Shown piece after piece: positions 49,695-60,369 of a DNA stretch of 64,000 nt. The notes below the pieces were generated by a model. That model ran no database searches and had not been told where the DNA came from. It was given only the letters and a program-made list of their open reading frames with translations. The position numbers and the translations under genes are program-made. Positions within the stretch are counted from its first letter, which is position 1. Every line of letters begins with the position of its first letter. The stretch is from Thysanoteuthis rhombus (lineage: Eukaryota; Mollusca; Cephalopoda; Oegopsida; Thysanoteuthidae): the NCBI GenBank assembly GCA_963457665.1, contig OY735203.1, positions 26,024,624 to 26,088,623 on the forward strand. The letters are read 5' to 3'.

Positions 49695-51270
49695 TGATTC
49701 CGTTTTTATTATTGAAAAAATTCCAACTGCTTTCATTTTTGAAAGGGTTAACTTAAAAAAATATCAAGTTTCACAAATCATTCTCCTTGGGTTTATTACT
49801 TAGTTGACTATCCTTCTCCTCATTTTTGACGATTGATTTTTTTTATTCTGAATATCGCTTACCTAGTACTGAAGACGGAAATAGAGCCATTTAGGCCGCC
49901 ATTTTCCTCTACCACAGAGACAATTGTTTCCGAACTCTTTCATACTTGATTGGCGAAAATGCAACGTCCTATTTCCTCAAGTGGCCTGAGAAGTCACTTC
50001 TTCGTCTATACACCTGACTAACCAACAACACACGATTGTTTTCCAATCATTTCCCATCAATATGTATCCAAGCGTAAACTACAAAAGTTTGAAGGTTAGT
50101 AAGGCTGGTGATAAGCACAGTTCTGGCTTCGATGTTTGTAACATGAATTTATTAAAACACAAATATGAACAAAAGTTACCACTGAAAGGAGACTCCCTTT
50201 GGATGGGTCGTTTGAATCAGAAACGTTTGTCAACTTCACCATATCATCATGTAAACAATGAAAAAATGTTTACAAACCTACCCCACCAGTAAGGATACTT
50301 GGTACTATCTGATTGGGTAAGTTAGTCCTCTTGCTTGTCGGTACAGATGAGATCTATTTGTAATAATTGAGAACTATAAGATTTTAAACCAGTGAGAGGA
50401 ATGTGCTTGAGTGAAACATAAGGTGTATATAATAACATAAAAGATAAGTGGAAACAAATAAAAACAGGGCCTCAATGTTGCAATGTAATTGTGGAAGATG
50501 GGAATAGCAATTAGGAAAGGATGACGAAACCAATGACTTGTTTGAAGTTAGTCATATTTTGCTGTCTATTTGCTTTTCTTCTGCCTCAATCGCATACTAA
50601 ACTAGCGTACCAAGTAGCCAGCTTACGAAGTACCAACCAGACCCCAACACATGGTTTTCCTTACATTCGATTCCGAGATAAATCTCGGACAGAGACAGCT
50701 TGAAATGTAGTATGTACTGTTTATTGCCACTTCTCATAAATACAGTCAACGCTATCATAAACTGTACAATACAGCATGAACTATGCACTCGTTTGTCAAA
50801 GTGAAGAGGTTATTAACAGGGAAGAAAACATTATGCTTTATATGTCGTGGTAATAACTCATGAAACTTAGTAGAAAGAAGGCCGATATTTTCTGCTCCAA
50901 ATCAAGCGAACAGTGATGCCTTTAAGTACTAAAACAAAAATCAGAAGCAAATGATTTAACCTGCCCCTGTGCTCAACTAGCCCCGGCACCCCTGACTGGG
51001 GGATTTTTTGGAAAAAAAATACTGAAAAATAGTTAAATAATGGAACACATGCCCCTCGAATTCTAATGTATTTTGCATTAGAGTCTCTTTTATATACTAC
51101 TCTTTCTTTTCACTCATTTTCTCTTTCGTTTCGCATTTTTTTAAATTTATTTTCATTTCAGTCCCTTTTCTCAAATTCCTTCACGGTTCTTCAGCCTCCC
51201 GATTTCTTTCATTATTTTTTTTTTCATCCTTTTCTATGTCCACTTCTTCTCTGCCTCTTCGTATTCTCAT
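49695..51270. other. Non-coding DNA, no gene supported
   Basis: Two small open frames are noted only as weak candidates: 50062-50292 and 50521-50703 (separate entry). Otherwise no feature. Confidence 0.4.
50521..50703 (+). CDS. Weak candidate small secreted peptide
   Basis: A 60-residue frame from ATG at 50521 starts MTKPMTCLKLVIFCCLFAFL, which has the shape of a signal peptide: one Lys, then a hydrophobic core, followed by a polar QSHT region. It ends RFRDKSRTETA. No paired cysteines, dibasic processing pattern or homologue is recognised. Chance T-rich frames can mimic signal peptides, so this is recorded only because the profile is cleaner than its neighbours. Confidence 0.12.
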   Translation: MTKPMTCLKLVIFCCLFAFLLPQSHTKLAYQVASLRSTNQTPTHGFPYIRFRDKSRTETA

Positions 51271-51274
51271 TGCC

Positions 51275-51312
51275 ATCATCATCATCATTATTATTATTAT
51301 TATTATTATTAT

Positions 51313-51366
<54 letters not shown>

Positions 51367-51367
51367 A
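51275..51367. repeat. (CAT)-(ATT)-(AGT)n compound trinucleotide tract
   Basis: CAT triplets pass into ATT triplets and then into a long AGT run. Same style as 31088-31226. Confidence 0.95.
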
Positions 51368-51883
51368 AGAAGTTTATTTCTATTAGAAAGTATTTTTCTT
51401 TGCGGAGGCAGAGCTGGTACTTTTTTTTCTCTTATTACTTTTAACAAAAACTTGCTTAACAGCTCAGTTGGCGGAAATAGACAAAAAATAAAGAGTCGGT
51501 GGCTCCTAATCAAGCGGCGTATTTCAGCTCGAACAATTCACTTGATTGCTATTGAATCATCGCACGCGCAAATCAGACCGTGTTCAAATAGACAGAATAA
51601 AAAGCGCAAACAGAAAAGGGAAGAATATCAAGCCTATTGACGAAATACGAACACGAATATTCGGATTTAGTACGTCTCGTCACACATTTAACTATGTTGA
51701 AACACGAACACAAAGCATGCATGAACTTATTCATAGACATACAATTATATAAGCACACACTCACAACCCTACATATATCTACATCTGTGTAGATATAGAT
51801 GTGTTTATATGTGTATAGATTGTCATAATTTCAAATTTATGTATGTGAATGAATACGGGATGTCTGGGTAATATAAAGCAAGT

Positions 51884-51884
51884 G

Positions 51885-51938
<54 letters not shown>
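51884..51938. repeat. (CTAT)n microsatellite
   Basis: About 13 uninterrupted tetranucleotides, just upstream of the tandem family at 52065, whose units carry ccatcta words at the position where a tetranucleotide run is expanded in the unit at 59460. Confidence 0.95.
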
Positions 51939-51939
<1 letters not shown>

Positions 51940-52064
51940 ACAAAAGACAGAGTATATATGTGTGTGCACGTGTGAGTAGCACGTATACCCATGAAATCTT
52001 CTGTGTGTACAAATAGAGTCCCGGGCATGTTCTTGGCAAAAAGAAGAAGAAAAGATAACATTGT

Positions 52065-52450
52065 GGGCTAGCATTCGCGCTCACAGCCATAATAATGATC
52101 TGATTTCCATCTACGTACATGATACTAAAAGTCAGATTCTGTTCATCTGCACGTGATCTCTAAACAGTCAAAAACGGTTGCATTGTAGCCGGAGGCTATG
52201 TAATAGAGGTACCTCTAAAATGTGCTAACGTATATAACTGCAAAGTAAATAACAGTGCGGGGTCTGTATTCGCACTGAACACAATTATAATGATTTGGTT
52301 ACATCTAAGAGTGAACGTTTGATTCCGTTTATCCATATGAACGTTCTAAGTAGTCCAAGCGATGCAATGTAGCCAGAGTTATTGAATTGAGGCATCCCTA
52401 AAATGCGCTAGCCTATAGGATACAAAAAACTGACCATAAAGTAACAGTTT
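52065..52450. repeat. Two-unit tandem repeat, ~190-bp family, locus 1
   Basis: Unit one (about 52065-52256) and unit two (about 52257-52450) share, in order: gt(a)ttcgc.ct.ac, ataat.atga, cat(c)ta, ga(a)ttc.gtt.atc, gcattgtagcc / gcaatgtagcc, aggta/ggcat-cctctaaaatgtgctaacgtata / ccctaaaatgcgctagccta. Two further units lie at 59204-59590. The family has no coding content and no terminal inverted repeats that I can see. It could be a Helitron-like or satellite-derived repeat. Unclassified. Confidence 0.65.
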
Positions 52451-53099
52451 TCAGATTTAACGAACACTTGATTGAGCTAATCAAGTCAGGTTTCTAGATG
52501 ACATCTGGTGCCACCTGATACCCCAGACGGTCAGTATTCTTCGTAAACGAATTCCACGGTAAATATCTATCTGAATCTTCCATTAAAGTTTCTTTGCGTT
52601 AAAATATTTGAATTTGAAAAGATTAAAAAAAGGGTATAAAATGCCCTCTTCCTATTAGCATTCGATTTAACGGATTAGGGCGTAATGAAAAATCTTCAGT
52701 CCATTAAACCGAAGGTTTAATGTACACATTTGTTTGCATATACTAAAAGTAGGACTTAATCTATGATCTATATTACGTTTAGAAACATGAAATCTACATC
52801 GCACTTACAAAACGTACAGATCTTAGAATAACAAGTTACTAGCTTCTAAAATTTTCTGTAAAGTCCATTGATGCTAGAAGTCTGCTACTGCGTCCACGTG
52901 CTGGATATAAAAAGAAGAAAGATAACCACTGCTTAGAAAAGTCAACTTCAAACTACCACACGTAGGGTCTACTCCGGTTTCCATTCATCAACTATAGTAC
53001 ACATGCGCTACTCCTCCGACCGCCCATCATAGATTTTAAACTTCTACATCAGCCTTGACCGAAAGTATCTCAGGCATATCTATGACTTTGATCCTACCA
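52451..53099. other. Non-coding DNA, no gene seen
   Basis: No recognisable feature between the tandem repeat and the coding-like relic. Confidence 0.4.
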
Positions 53100-54550
53100 A
53101 ACGTTTGAATGCAACGTCAAACAGCAAAGCCATTTCGTGCTTACAGAGGAACTCTTTTTCATGGAGACAAAGAGGATCTTGTCAAAACCCGTTTTTCCAA
53201 ATTTCCAAATTTCGGAAAGCTTCTCATGACTATCCAGGAATATGAGGGCACTTGGGCAGAGATAACGCTAGCGAGTCATGAACGGCGCACTAGAATTCGT
53301 GAAAGCATGTCCGAGTTTCATCAATCCCAAACTCCGGAGAGAAGCTCTTTCACTCATCTCAATTCCTGCAGTTGCCAAGATCTGAATTTTATTTTGGATT
53401 GTCATCATCAGCTCTATTCAAAAAACTAAATGTGGAAACAAATACATCGAAAAACATATGGCACGAAATCAGTGACACAGTCCCTCTATTTTTTCGTATG
53501 CCGACTAGGCAGCATGAATAGCTTTATCGGTGACCAGGTCATGGATTGTTTCAAGACAGATCACTGTATAGCTTTTGCAAAACACCAACAGGCAAACAAA
53601 TGGAACGTGAAAATAATTAAACTCGTCAGCGACCAAGCCGATGGTAAGGGTCGGTACATTTCAAGCATTTTGTTTTGCTCACCATACATCTATTCATGTT
53701 TCAATTAAGTGCACGCATTCGAAGTGGTTTACAAGCTGCCCATCGACCCGAAGTTTAACGACGAAAGTGATGCTACATCACATCTAGACTCTGTCCTGAT
53801 GCTCTGCACACACTTCACATCATCTGGAAAGATCTCTGCTGAGCAGTCCCTTGCCATATCTCGCCATATACGGTTTTTGAGTCCCTCAGCAGAGGCTGTG
53901 TCAAGCTAGAAATATAAAAAACCATCCGGATCCTAAGTAACACTTACCATGCCAGCAACCACAAGATACACATAGATGCCAAATCATCATCAAATGTTCC
54001 CCCAATGACCTTGAGCACCGGACCATTCCTGACCGATCCTGTGACACCATAAGGGACTAATCCTAGCGACCCAACACACCAATGGAGGAGCTAAACGAGA
54101 CCAATGATACAACGAAGTATCCCCCCACCAAACCAAAAAAAAAATAAGTCGAGCAGGGTATTTAGCCCACTCCACTCTTTGTCAAAGTTCAAAAGAAACT
54201 TTCATAAGACTGGGTCTGACATCAAGAAACTTAGTGTACTTTGGCCGACCGTCAGAAATATCACAGCCAAGACGAACGTGGTAACTGTTACCTCTGATCT
54301 ATTAGTACTTTCGGGATCAGAGGAGAGCTATGACATTATCTGTGATTGATTAATGCAGCCAATAAGAAATGACTTCACCACCAAGCTCCAATACTACCTG
54401 AACGATAAGTTTAATAATTATGAGACTGCTTTTGGAATATCACAGGATAGGGTGTGGGTAAACGATGCCAAGGTCATGGTAACAGCCTTTTTGAAGGAGT
54501 GTGACGTTATAGTATGTAATCAGATTAGCCACTCAATATAGTGGTTAACT
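53100..54550 (+). pseudogene. Unidentified coding-like relic, probably an old mobile element
   Basis: This block is visibly less AT-rich than its surroundings. Plus-strand open frames follow one another over 53109-53429, 53430-53708 and 53709-53909, with further shorter ones to about 54541. Their composition is mixed and hydrophilic, unlike the Phe/Ile/Tyr-rich chance frames elsewhere. I do not recognise the family. It is broken in several places. A host pseudogene or a decayed transposon are both possible. Confidence 0.35.
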
Positions 54551-55135
54551 TACACTGCTAGATTTAGTCTGAAGAGTTTGAAAGATCGTGTGTTATAAAT
54601 TGAGATTGTGTCGGGGAACTTCAGGAGTCGTAATCAGTATTTGTTGGCTCATGATTCATTGCTGGTTCCCTTTTTCGTGCTGGTCTTCCATAGTAGTCAC
54701 AAAATTATTCTTTTAGGATTTTCACTGTTTTTTGTTGTTTTTGTTTTTTAACTTTTATACGGTCAAACATTTTTTTCAAAATCTTAATTTTTATTTTTTG
54801 CAATATGAAAATTGAATATTTTGAGACAACGAATATGCAGATTCATTTGTATAATAGGAATTTTGTTGTCAAATTTCTAGAACGAAACGTTGTCCACACC
54901 CTAAAATTTGGCAATGATCAGAATCATTCTCTTTGATTACTAATGCTGCAAGAATATAGATGTTACATCTACGTTAGCATTTGCTACATGTTATTTTAAG
55001 ATATTTCATTCCTGCCTTCGACTCAGAGTTTTCACATCTTCCCTTGTTCGATAAAAATGTTACATTTTCTGCTTTATAATTCGTTGTTGATACGCAGAGA
55101 TTGGTGCAGATTGTAATATGATTTAGGTAATCGTC
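54551..55135. other. AT-rich non-coding DNA, no gene seen
   Basis: Nothing recognised. Confidence 0.4.
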
Positions 55136-55141
55136 AAAAAA

Positions 55142-55222
55142 TGATTTCGAGTATGGATTTGCGGTATATTTATACGGCAGACTTCTCTCTAGCTCTACTC
55201 TTGACCAACTTGATATCTAAAG
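55142..55222 (+). repeat. 81-bp segment repeated at 56.5-56.7 kb, part inverted and part direct
   Basis: Bases 55142-55189 occur again as reverse complement at 56480-56527 with 46 of 48 identical by eye. The adjoining 55190-55222 (tagctctactct...) recurs in direct orientation at about 56642-56674 with a few differences. The sequence outside the shared parts is unrelated. An open frame at 55141-55326 spans this but has no recognised motif. Confidence 0.75.
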
Positions 55223-55496
55223 AAGAGATCAGTTCCTTTATTTCGGAACTGCGTTATCGAATTTATGCCTCGTACGTAAAAGGAAGGATTGGAATTAATT
55301 TGATCGCGTTCAGCAAAACTCGTTGAACGAAACTACTGTAATCAAAGGATGCCTGTTGTCTGCACTCGATTAGTTTGCAACGGCAATTAAGCAATTGAAA
55401 ATGTGCACTGTTTATAAAATTGTGTTATCAGTGTGTGAAATAAAATCAGAATTTAATACTGAATCCTCGATTGGTGGAAAACGCAAGGGGTTATAA

Positions 55497-55605
55497 TCTG
55501 GGCTAGCAGGGTATGAAATGAGCTAGCCTCTTTTATCCACTGATTCATAAATCTGACTAGCCCAGAATATACCAGGGTTAAAAATAGGCTAGCCCACTTT
55601 AACCC
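55497..55605. repeat. Palindrome cluster built on GGCTAGCC words
   Basis: TCTGGGCTAG (55497-55506) pairs with CTAGCCCAGA (55557-55566). GGGTTAAA (55575-55582) pairs with TTTAACCC (55598-55605) around a perfect GGCTAGCC palindrome (55587-55594). An extra gagctagcctc lies between. The block could fold into two adjacent hairpins. It is much less AT-rich than its flanks. A MITE-like core or an RNA/DNA structure are possible; no target-site duplication was found. Confidence 0.6.
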
Positions 55606-55639
55606 AGGACATAGCCTGGACAGGGGGGCTATATTCTTG

Positions 55640-56790
55640 GCTGTTACACCGGGTGTTTAAAATTTAATCTCAGTGCTACTTGCTGAATTTATGATGGATA
55701 TGTTCTACGACTAACCTGCAAAACTAAGGGAGGCTTTGTGTTTGATGTAATAGGAATAATAAACAAGATTAAAGCAGTGTTCGAATATATTCTTATCTCA
55801 TCATGATGATAGTTGATATTTCAAAAAATCTCTTGGGAATGATTCCTTTAATAAGTTTTGAATAACCATTAGTCTTTCATATTTAAAAAAAAAATTGAGT
55901 ATCGTTAGTACCGATTTCTGTCAATGGCTGATTGACAGACAAGCTGACATACCTAAACACTCCCATCAGATCGTATTTCCCCCTCCTGTTATGCATCTGA
56001 GAGTGCGAAAAAGAGGATTTTCACATCTATTTTAGGTTTGTTTTTATCTATGCCTCGCTGATTATTGGCGTGTAGATTTTTCCTTCACTATTTTGATATA
56101 CAATCATCTTAGAATTTACACAAAAGTTATGGTTAACCTGTTCGTCCATATTATTTAGATGATTAAAAATCTAAAAAATGAAAACATTGGGAACTGATTA
56201 TAAAACAAGTCCACAGAACCTTTAATGGATGGACTTTCGTCAAATAGGTCACCTTGTGCAAACTGCTGGGACATGTGATGTTTATTCCAGAATCAGAATC
56301 GTTTCTTTTCCTTCTACAAATGCCAATCATTCGTCATAAACACTGATTCAAATTCTCAGTGACATCTCCGAAGAATTCCTTCTGGAAAAACACTCTGCCC
56401 AGCTGGATTGGCTAAGATAGCTATCAGCCACAAATCTGCTTTGACAGTATAAAAGAAAAGTGGATAATAGCTGGCTTCTGAGAGAAGTCTGTGGTATAAA
56501 TATACCGCAAATCCATACTCGAAATCAATACTGGCGCCTAGAAACAAAAATAAGAACTCCAAAACGACATCTTGGTAAAAGATTTCATATTTTAAACACA
56601 TAATCACACATACACATATATGTATATTTAGTAGAATATTTCTAGCTCTACTCTGAACCAACATAATATTTAGGGTTGTATTTATCGAGCACCCAATGAA
56701 ATAAACCAATCATTTATCAGATATTGCATAATATTATATTATGTTATGTTATATTGTATCCCTGATTTATACAGCAAGATATATATATAT
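55640..56790. other. AT-rich non-coding DNA, no gene supported
   Basis: Contains the second copies of the split repeat (56480-56527 inverted; 56642-56674 direct). A 117-residue minus-strand open frame at 56356-56709 overlaps these repeats, is hydrophobic and matches no known family, so it is not called. Confidence 0.4.
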
Positions 56791-56794
56791 ACTC

Positions 56795-57080
56795 CCTTAT
56801 TCGGAGTTAGGCACACTTTAAGCGAGGTAACTCGTTTATTATAAGCTCATGCAATGCTCTTCCAACTTGGGAATGGAGCACTCTGGTGGATGGGGAATGT
56901 ATGCGTGAGTAACTATATCGCTTAAATTCAACCTTACTAACCGTCCAGTTCTGCATGGGGCAGAGTTAAGGGTCAGAAGCGAAGGTTTCGATCCTACCTC
57001 GTGGTACTAGATGGAATAATGAATAGTCTAAAGCCACATTGAAGAGTTGTAACACAACGAAACAGCTGTCTGTGGATGAC

Positions 57081-57085
<5 letters not shown>
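56795..57085 (+). mobile_element. tRNA-derived SINE, canonical order
   Basis: A single ~290-bp unit: head (ggcacactttaagcgaggta, aagctcatgcaatgctctt, tatcgcttaaattcaacctt), tRNA-like part with B-box-like ggtttcgatcc near 56984 and a decayed A box, and tail (agtctaaagccacattgaag, acagctgtctgtggatgaca). It is followed directly by a long TA run (57085-57142), which may be the grown 3' tail. It serves as the reference for reading the permuted copy at 4925-5295. Confidence 0.7.

Positions 57086-57142
<57 letters not shown>
57085..57142. repeat. (TA)n microsatellite at a SINE 3' end
   Basis: A clean TA run abutting the SINE tail; likely expanded from the element's terminal repeat. Confidence 0.95.
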
Positions 57143-57146
<4 letters not shown>

Positions 57147-57574
57147 GTTCTGTACATAACTTAAGCTATATATTATGAAAAAAATTCTGTAAAAAGCATT
57201 GAGAAACTTGATTCATTTATTTTGTTGTACATTTGTTATTATTGTTCATTAGTTATTTCAGTTTATCTGAACCATTGGGATTGACCAATAGTTTGTTTCT
57301 TTTTAAAAGGAAGGTCCTGTGACAAACAAACATCATTCCCGAGCTCGAATGATTAGAATTCATAGGATATACTGTGTTCCAATCAGATGGTCATCTTATC
57401 ACTTCACTCTCAGAACAAAAATGGATTGGAAGAACTAGACATAATTTCTCCTATTCGGTTATATAGTGAAGGACCGTTTAGACATCATAGATGCTTTAGG
57501 ATAGACCAGCTCTCTCTATGCATTCACGTCCTTCGTAGTCTTTTCCGATTCACTAGTGCTTATAACTGTCCACT
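57143..57574. other. AT-rich non-coding DNA, no gene seen
   Basis: Nothing recognised. Confidence 0.4.
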
Positions 57575-58290
57575 CTTTATCTTATGTCTTTACCTCTCTT
57601 TCTTGGTGTGTCTCTACTTCTTCCCCTTGGTATGGTGCCCTGTTTGTACTTCCTGGCAATGCTGGGAATGTCATCATGGGGTCCGATGGTTGATGGTTGA
57701 TCTTGGAAACCTCTACGTTGGTAACACGTACAGTGTAGGAGACCTCGAAGATTTTCCGGTAGCATCTAAATTGCATGGCTTACATTTTTTCTCTGAAGAT
57801 CCTATTTACTCGACCCCCTTCCAGAACTGGATACAGGGCCTGTGTAACGTGGGGAACATCACACAGGAATGCGTGGAGCATTCTCTTTAACCATTACAAC
57901 TATTATTACGAGTACGTCAGTGCACTTGAATTGGCCACAGGGAGAACCCTGATCCCACTGTTTCAGACTCTACTTCCCAGAAGCACAGCCAGTTTTCTTT
58001 AACAGTTAACATTATGATATTTTTGTGTTGACAATACGTGAGTGTATTCACACTTTGGGTTTAATTGCAATGCTTCTGTCAATCCACATTGGTTTCAGTC
58101 GAATGAGCATTGCTATTGTCTGCGCTATTCTAGACGGGGTTTTTGGTTTGGAGCTTTTGTCTGAGACGATGGCACCTAAATATCCGAAATGGGTACAATG
58201 AAATGATGCCCATCGACCCTAATGTCAGGGCTGAGGCTGCTTGCATTGTTGATCATCACTTTCGTCTTTTATGCACTTACGTCCAGAGAA
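57575..58290 (-). mobile_element. Third LINE type (RTE/BovB-like C-terminus), interrupted
   Basis: On the minus strand, pieces match the C-terminus of another widespread invertebrate LINE. An acidic ASSLSPDIRVDGHHF-like stretch lies near 58230; SSQTKAPNQKP and a LKP-W-like stretch near 58150-58080 (family form YLGAIVSDEGSKPE). MQFRCYRKIFEVSYTVRVTN lies near 57776-57715 (family EMRCYRRIL-ISY-DHVTN), then a QPSDPMMTF / GPHDDI-like end with TIPRGRSRD basic residues. About 57895-58060 is unrelated to the element and looks like an insertion. The clade is uncertain. Several frame breaks. Confidence 0.65.
57987..58025. repeat. Short repeat shared with 59674-59711
   Basis: About 38 bases (agccagttttctttaacag...) recur at 59674-59711 with roughly two or three differences. 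In the first locus it sits inside the segment interrupting the LINE at 57575-58290. It may be the end of an unclassified short element. Confidence 0.6.
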
Positions 58291-58299
58291 ACGATGGAA

Positions 58300-58370
58300 G
58301 ATGTAATAATTTCTAAGTGGTTAAGTCGATAAATAATTTAGTGAAACGGGTTTCTGTGTTGATAAACAGA
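58300..58370. other. Spacer, no gene seen
   Basis: Short spacer before a microsatellite. Confidence 0.3.
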
Positions 58371-58404
58371 ACACACACTCACACACACACACTCACACAC
58401 ACAC

Positions 58405-58474
<70 letters not shown>

Positions 58475-58620
58475 CAGACTGAAACAGTTTAAATAGTGTG
58501 ATGTAGATATGAATAAGCATTGATTAGATAGATAGATAAATAAATGAAGAGAGCGATAGGGAGAGAGAGCGAGAGGGAGAGAGAGAGAAAAAGAGAGAGA
58601 TGAAGGAAGTGGGAAAGATA
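58371..58620. repeat. (CA)n-(TA)n, (TAGA)n and (GA)n microsatellite cluster
   Basis: CA run (58371-58440), TA run (58441-58466), a short TAGA run near 58526-58545, and a GA-rich tract to about 58605. Confidence 0.95.
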
Positions 58621-58734
58621 GTGCTAAGAAAATTCATATAATCTTTGGCAACGAAAACACATAGAGATGTACGCAGGGAGTATTAAAACCAAAAGGGAAA
58701 GAAAAACTCTTTAATATCGCAATGTTCAGTTCTT

Positions 58735-58965
58735 GTCTGCCGGCGTTTGCTTTTCTCCGCCGGCGCAAGCACGGGAAATGGAGCAGATGATTACATCACG
58801 CCTGGTGTAGTCAGCCATCTTCCAATGGCAGGCAGCAACTTCCGGTCGATTAGTCAGGTGGAGGCTTGCTTTAGTTTGTGTCAGCAATGCAGTAAATGAT
58901 ACAGTGACGCTCGGCTCTTTCTCTTAGTTCTTCTCTCTTTCAACCCAGTGACTCCAACATTCCTT
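58735..58965. promoter_or_regulatory. GC-richer, promoter-like block
   Basis: In very AT-rich surroundings this ~230-bp block has several CpGs and a compact set of animal promoter words: inverted GCCGGCG (58739-58745) and CGCCGGC (58758-58764); GCCATCTT (58814-58821, YY1-like); CCAATGG (58822-58828, NF-Y-like); ACTTCCGG (58838-58845, ETS-like). A pyrimidine-rich ctctttctctt lies further down. No exon was identified on either side, and an inactive repeat with chance motifs is possible. Confidence 0.3.
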
Positions 58966-59203
58966 AATAGTTTTCAATTCGAAAAAAAAATGTTTAATCA
59001 TCTGGATTTTGTGTTGGAAATATATCATTTTGAACTTCAAACATGCGAAATATTGCTAGACTACTACCATTCACCAAACGTCCGTCAGTCTGTGTACGAC
59101 AGCGTAACTCAGCAATCAAACGAGATGTATTCAGGGGGTTGTGTGTATTAATGTGCATGTTATTGGCGAGTTATTTTTTTGAAAAATTCCCCCAAAATAA
59201 TCG

Positions 59204-59590
59204 GAGAGTGTCAGTGTTTGCTCTCACCCCAATAATAATCATCCGATTCCAATCCATCTATAATATCGATAAACTGATTTTGTTTATCTTTACGGAGTCC
59301 CTACGTAACCGAATCGGTATATTGTAACTAGAAGTAAATTGATGAAGATACCCCTAAAATGCATCAACTCTGAGAAAGAAAAAATTATCCTGGTGATTAG
59401 TAACTGAATAATAATGATGCAGGGTCTGTGTTCGTGCTCACTCCAACGATAAGGATCGGATCCATCTATCTATCTATCGATCGATCTAATACTAAAAGTC
59501 TGATTCCATTTTTCTGTACGTAACATCCAAGCAGCCAGAATGGTGTATTTTGACCAGCAGAATCGAATTAAGAAACTGATATAAACAGTT
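59204..59590. repeat. Two-unit tandem repeat, ~190-215-bp family, locus 2
   Basis: Units at about 59204-59420 and 59421-59590 share the ordered words of 52065-52450: gtgttcgtgctcac / gtgtttgctctcacc, ataa..at.(c)gatcc, ccatcta, actaaaagtctgattcc / aactgattttg, tgtacgtaac / ctacgtaacc, acccctaaaatgc. In the second unit the ccatcta word is expanded to ccatctatctatctatc. Unclassified. Confidence 0.65.
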
Positions 59591-59714
59591 TTGATCATAT
59601 ATTTGGGCCGAATGCCTCCTTTCAGCCTTTTCGAGGACTTAGCCGAAAATTCAGCCCGTTTGGGTGTGTTTAGAGCCAGTTTTCTTTAACAGTTGACATT
59701 ATAATATTTTCTGT

Positions 59715-60365
59715 TATTTTTTAAATGGTTCTTTTTCTCTAATTGCTCTATTACTAGTTTTATTCATGAAGATTTTCATTATAGAATAATTCTTCAGAGA
59801 ATAGAATATAAGATATTTTCTGAAATATTAATCAGATACTTCGAATGAAAACTTCAAAGAATTCATATGATTTTTTTAATTGTTCCAGAAAGAGTCAGTT
59901 CAGGATATTGAAAAATACATCAACCATCATAAAACGTGTGTCGGCGCATAACACGTTCCTTCGTCTTAACAAGGAATATTCGGGGAAAACACTATTCCCA
60001 TGAGCTACGTAGCCTTCCTTCCAGAAGAGTTCTGATCCAAGATTGTAGGCTACTGGATATTCTCCTACTGAACTACTCATCAAAATATGCAACTAACTTC
60101 ATAAAAACGGTGTTTCAGCATTCATAGCTAACCTGCTTGTTTGGATTTATAGGTTAAGATAAACTACAGCATAGTCAAAGTACCGTACAGGCTGAGGCAT
60201 TTATTACCTACAGAAACTCATGTCTTGAGTAAGATTTATACCGATACTTGGATTGCCCGGTACATTGTACTTTTGATGTTACAACCCATGCGTAGGCCAG
60301 TTTGAAATTTAGCCGGGCAGCCTTTGACTCTGCAGGTCTACGTGTATAGGTAGCATTCACGAATT
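59715..60365. other. Non-coding DNA, no gene seen
   Basis: Nothing recognised; chance frames on both strands near 59895-60127. Confidence 0.4.
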
Positions 60366-60369
60366 TATT

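Noticed and set aside
49289-49756. 155-residue plus-strand frame rich in Ile and Val
   Set aside because: It reads through the ATT trinucleotide tract and LINE-flanking DNA.
51066-51640. Three overlapping frames with poly-Ser, poly-Val or poly-Leu
   Set aside because: Products of the AGT/ATT tract on both strands.
56356-56709. 117-residue hydrophobic minus-strand frame
   Set aside because: Overlaps non-coding repeats shared with 55142-55222 in a different frame; no family match or splice evidence.
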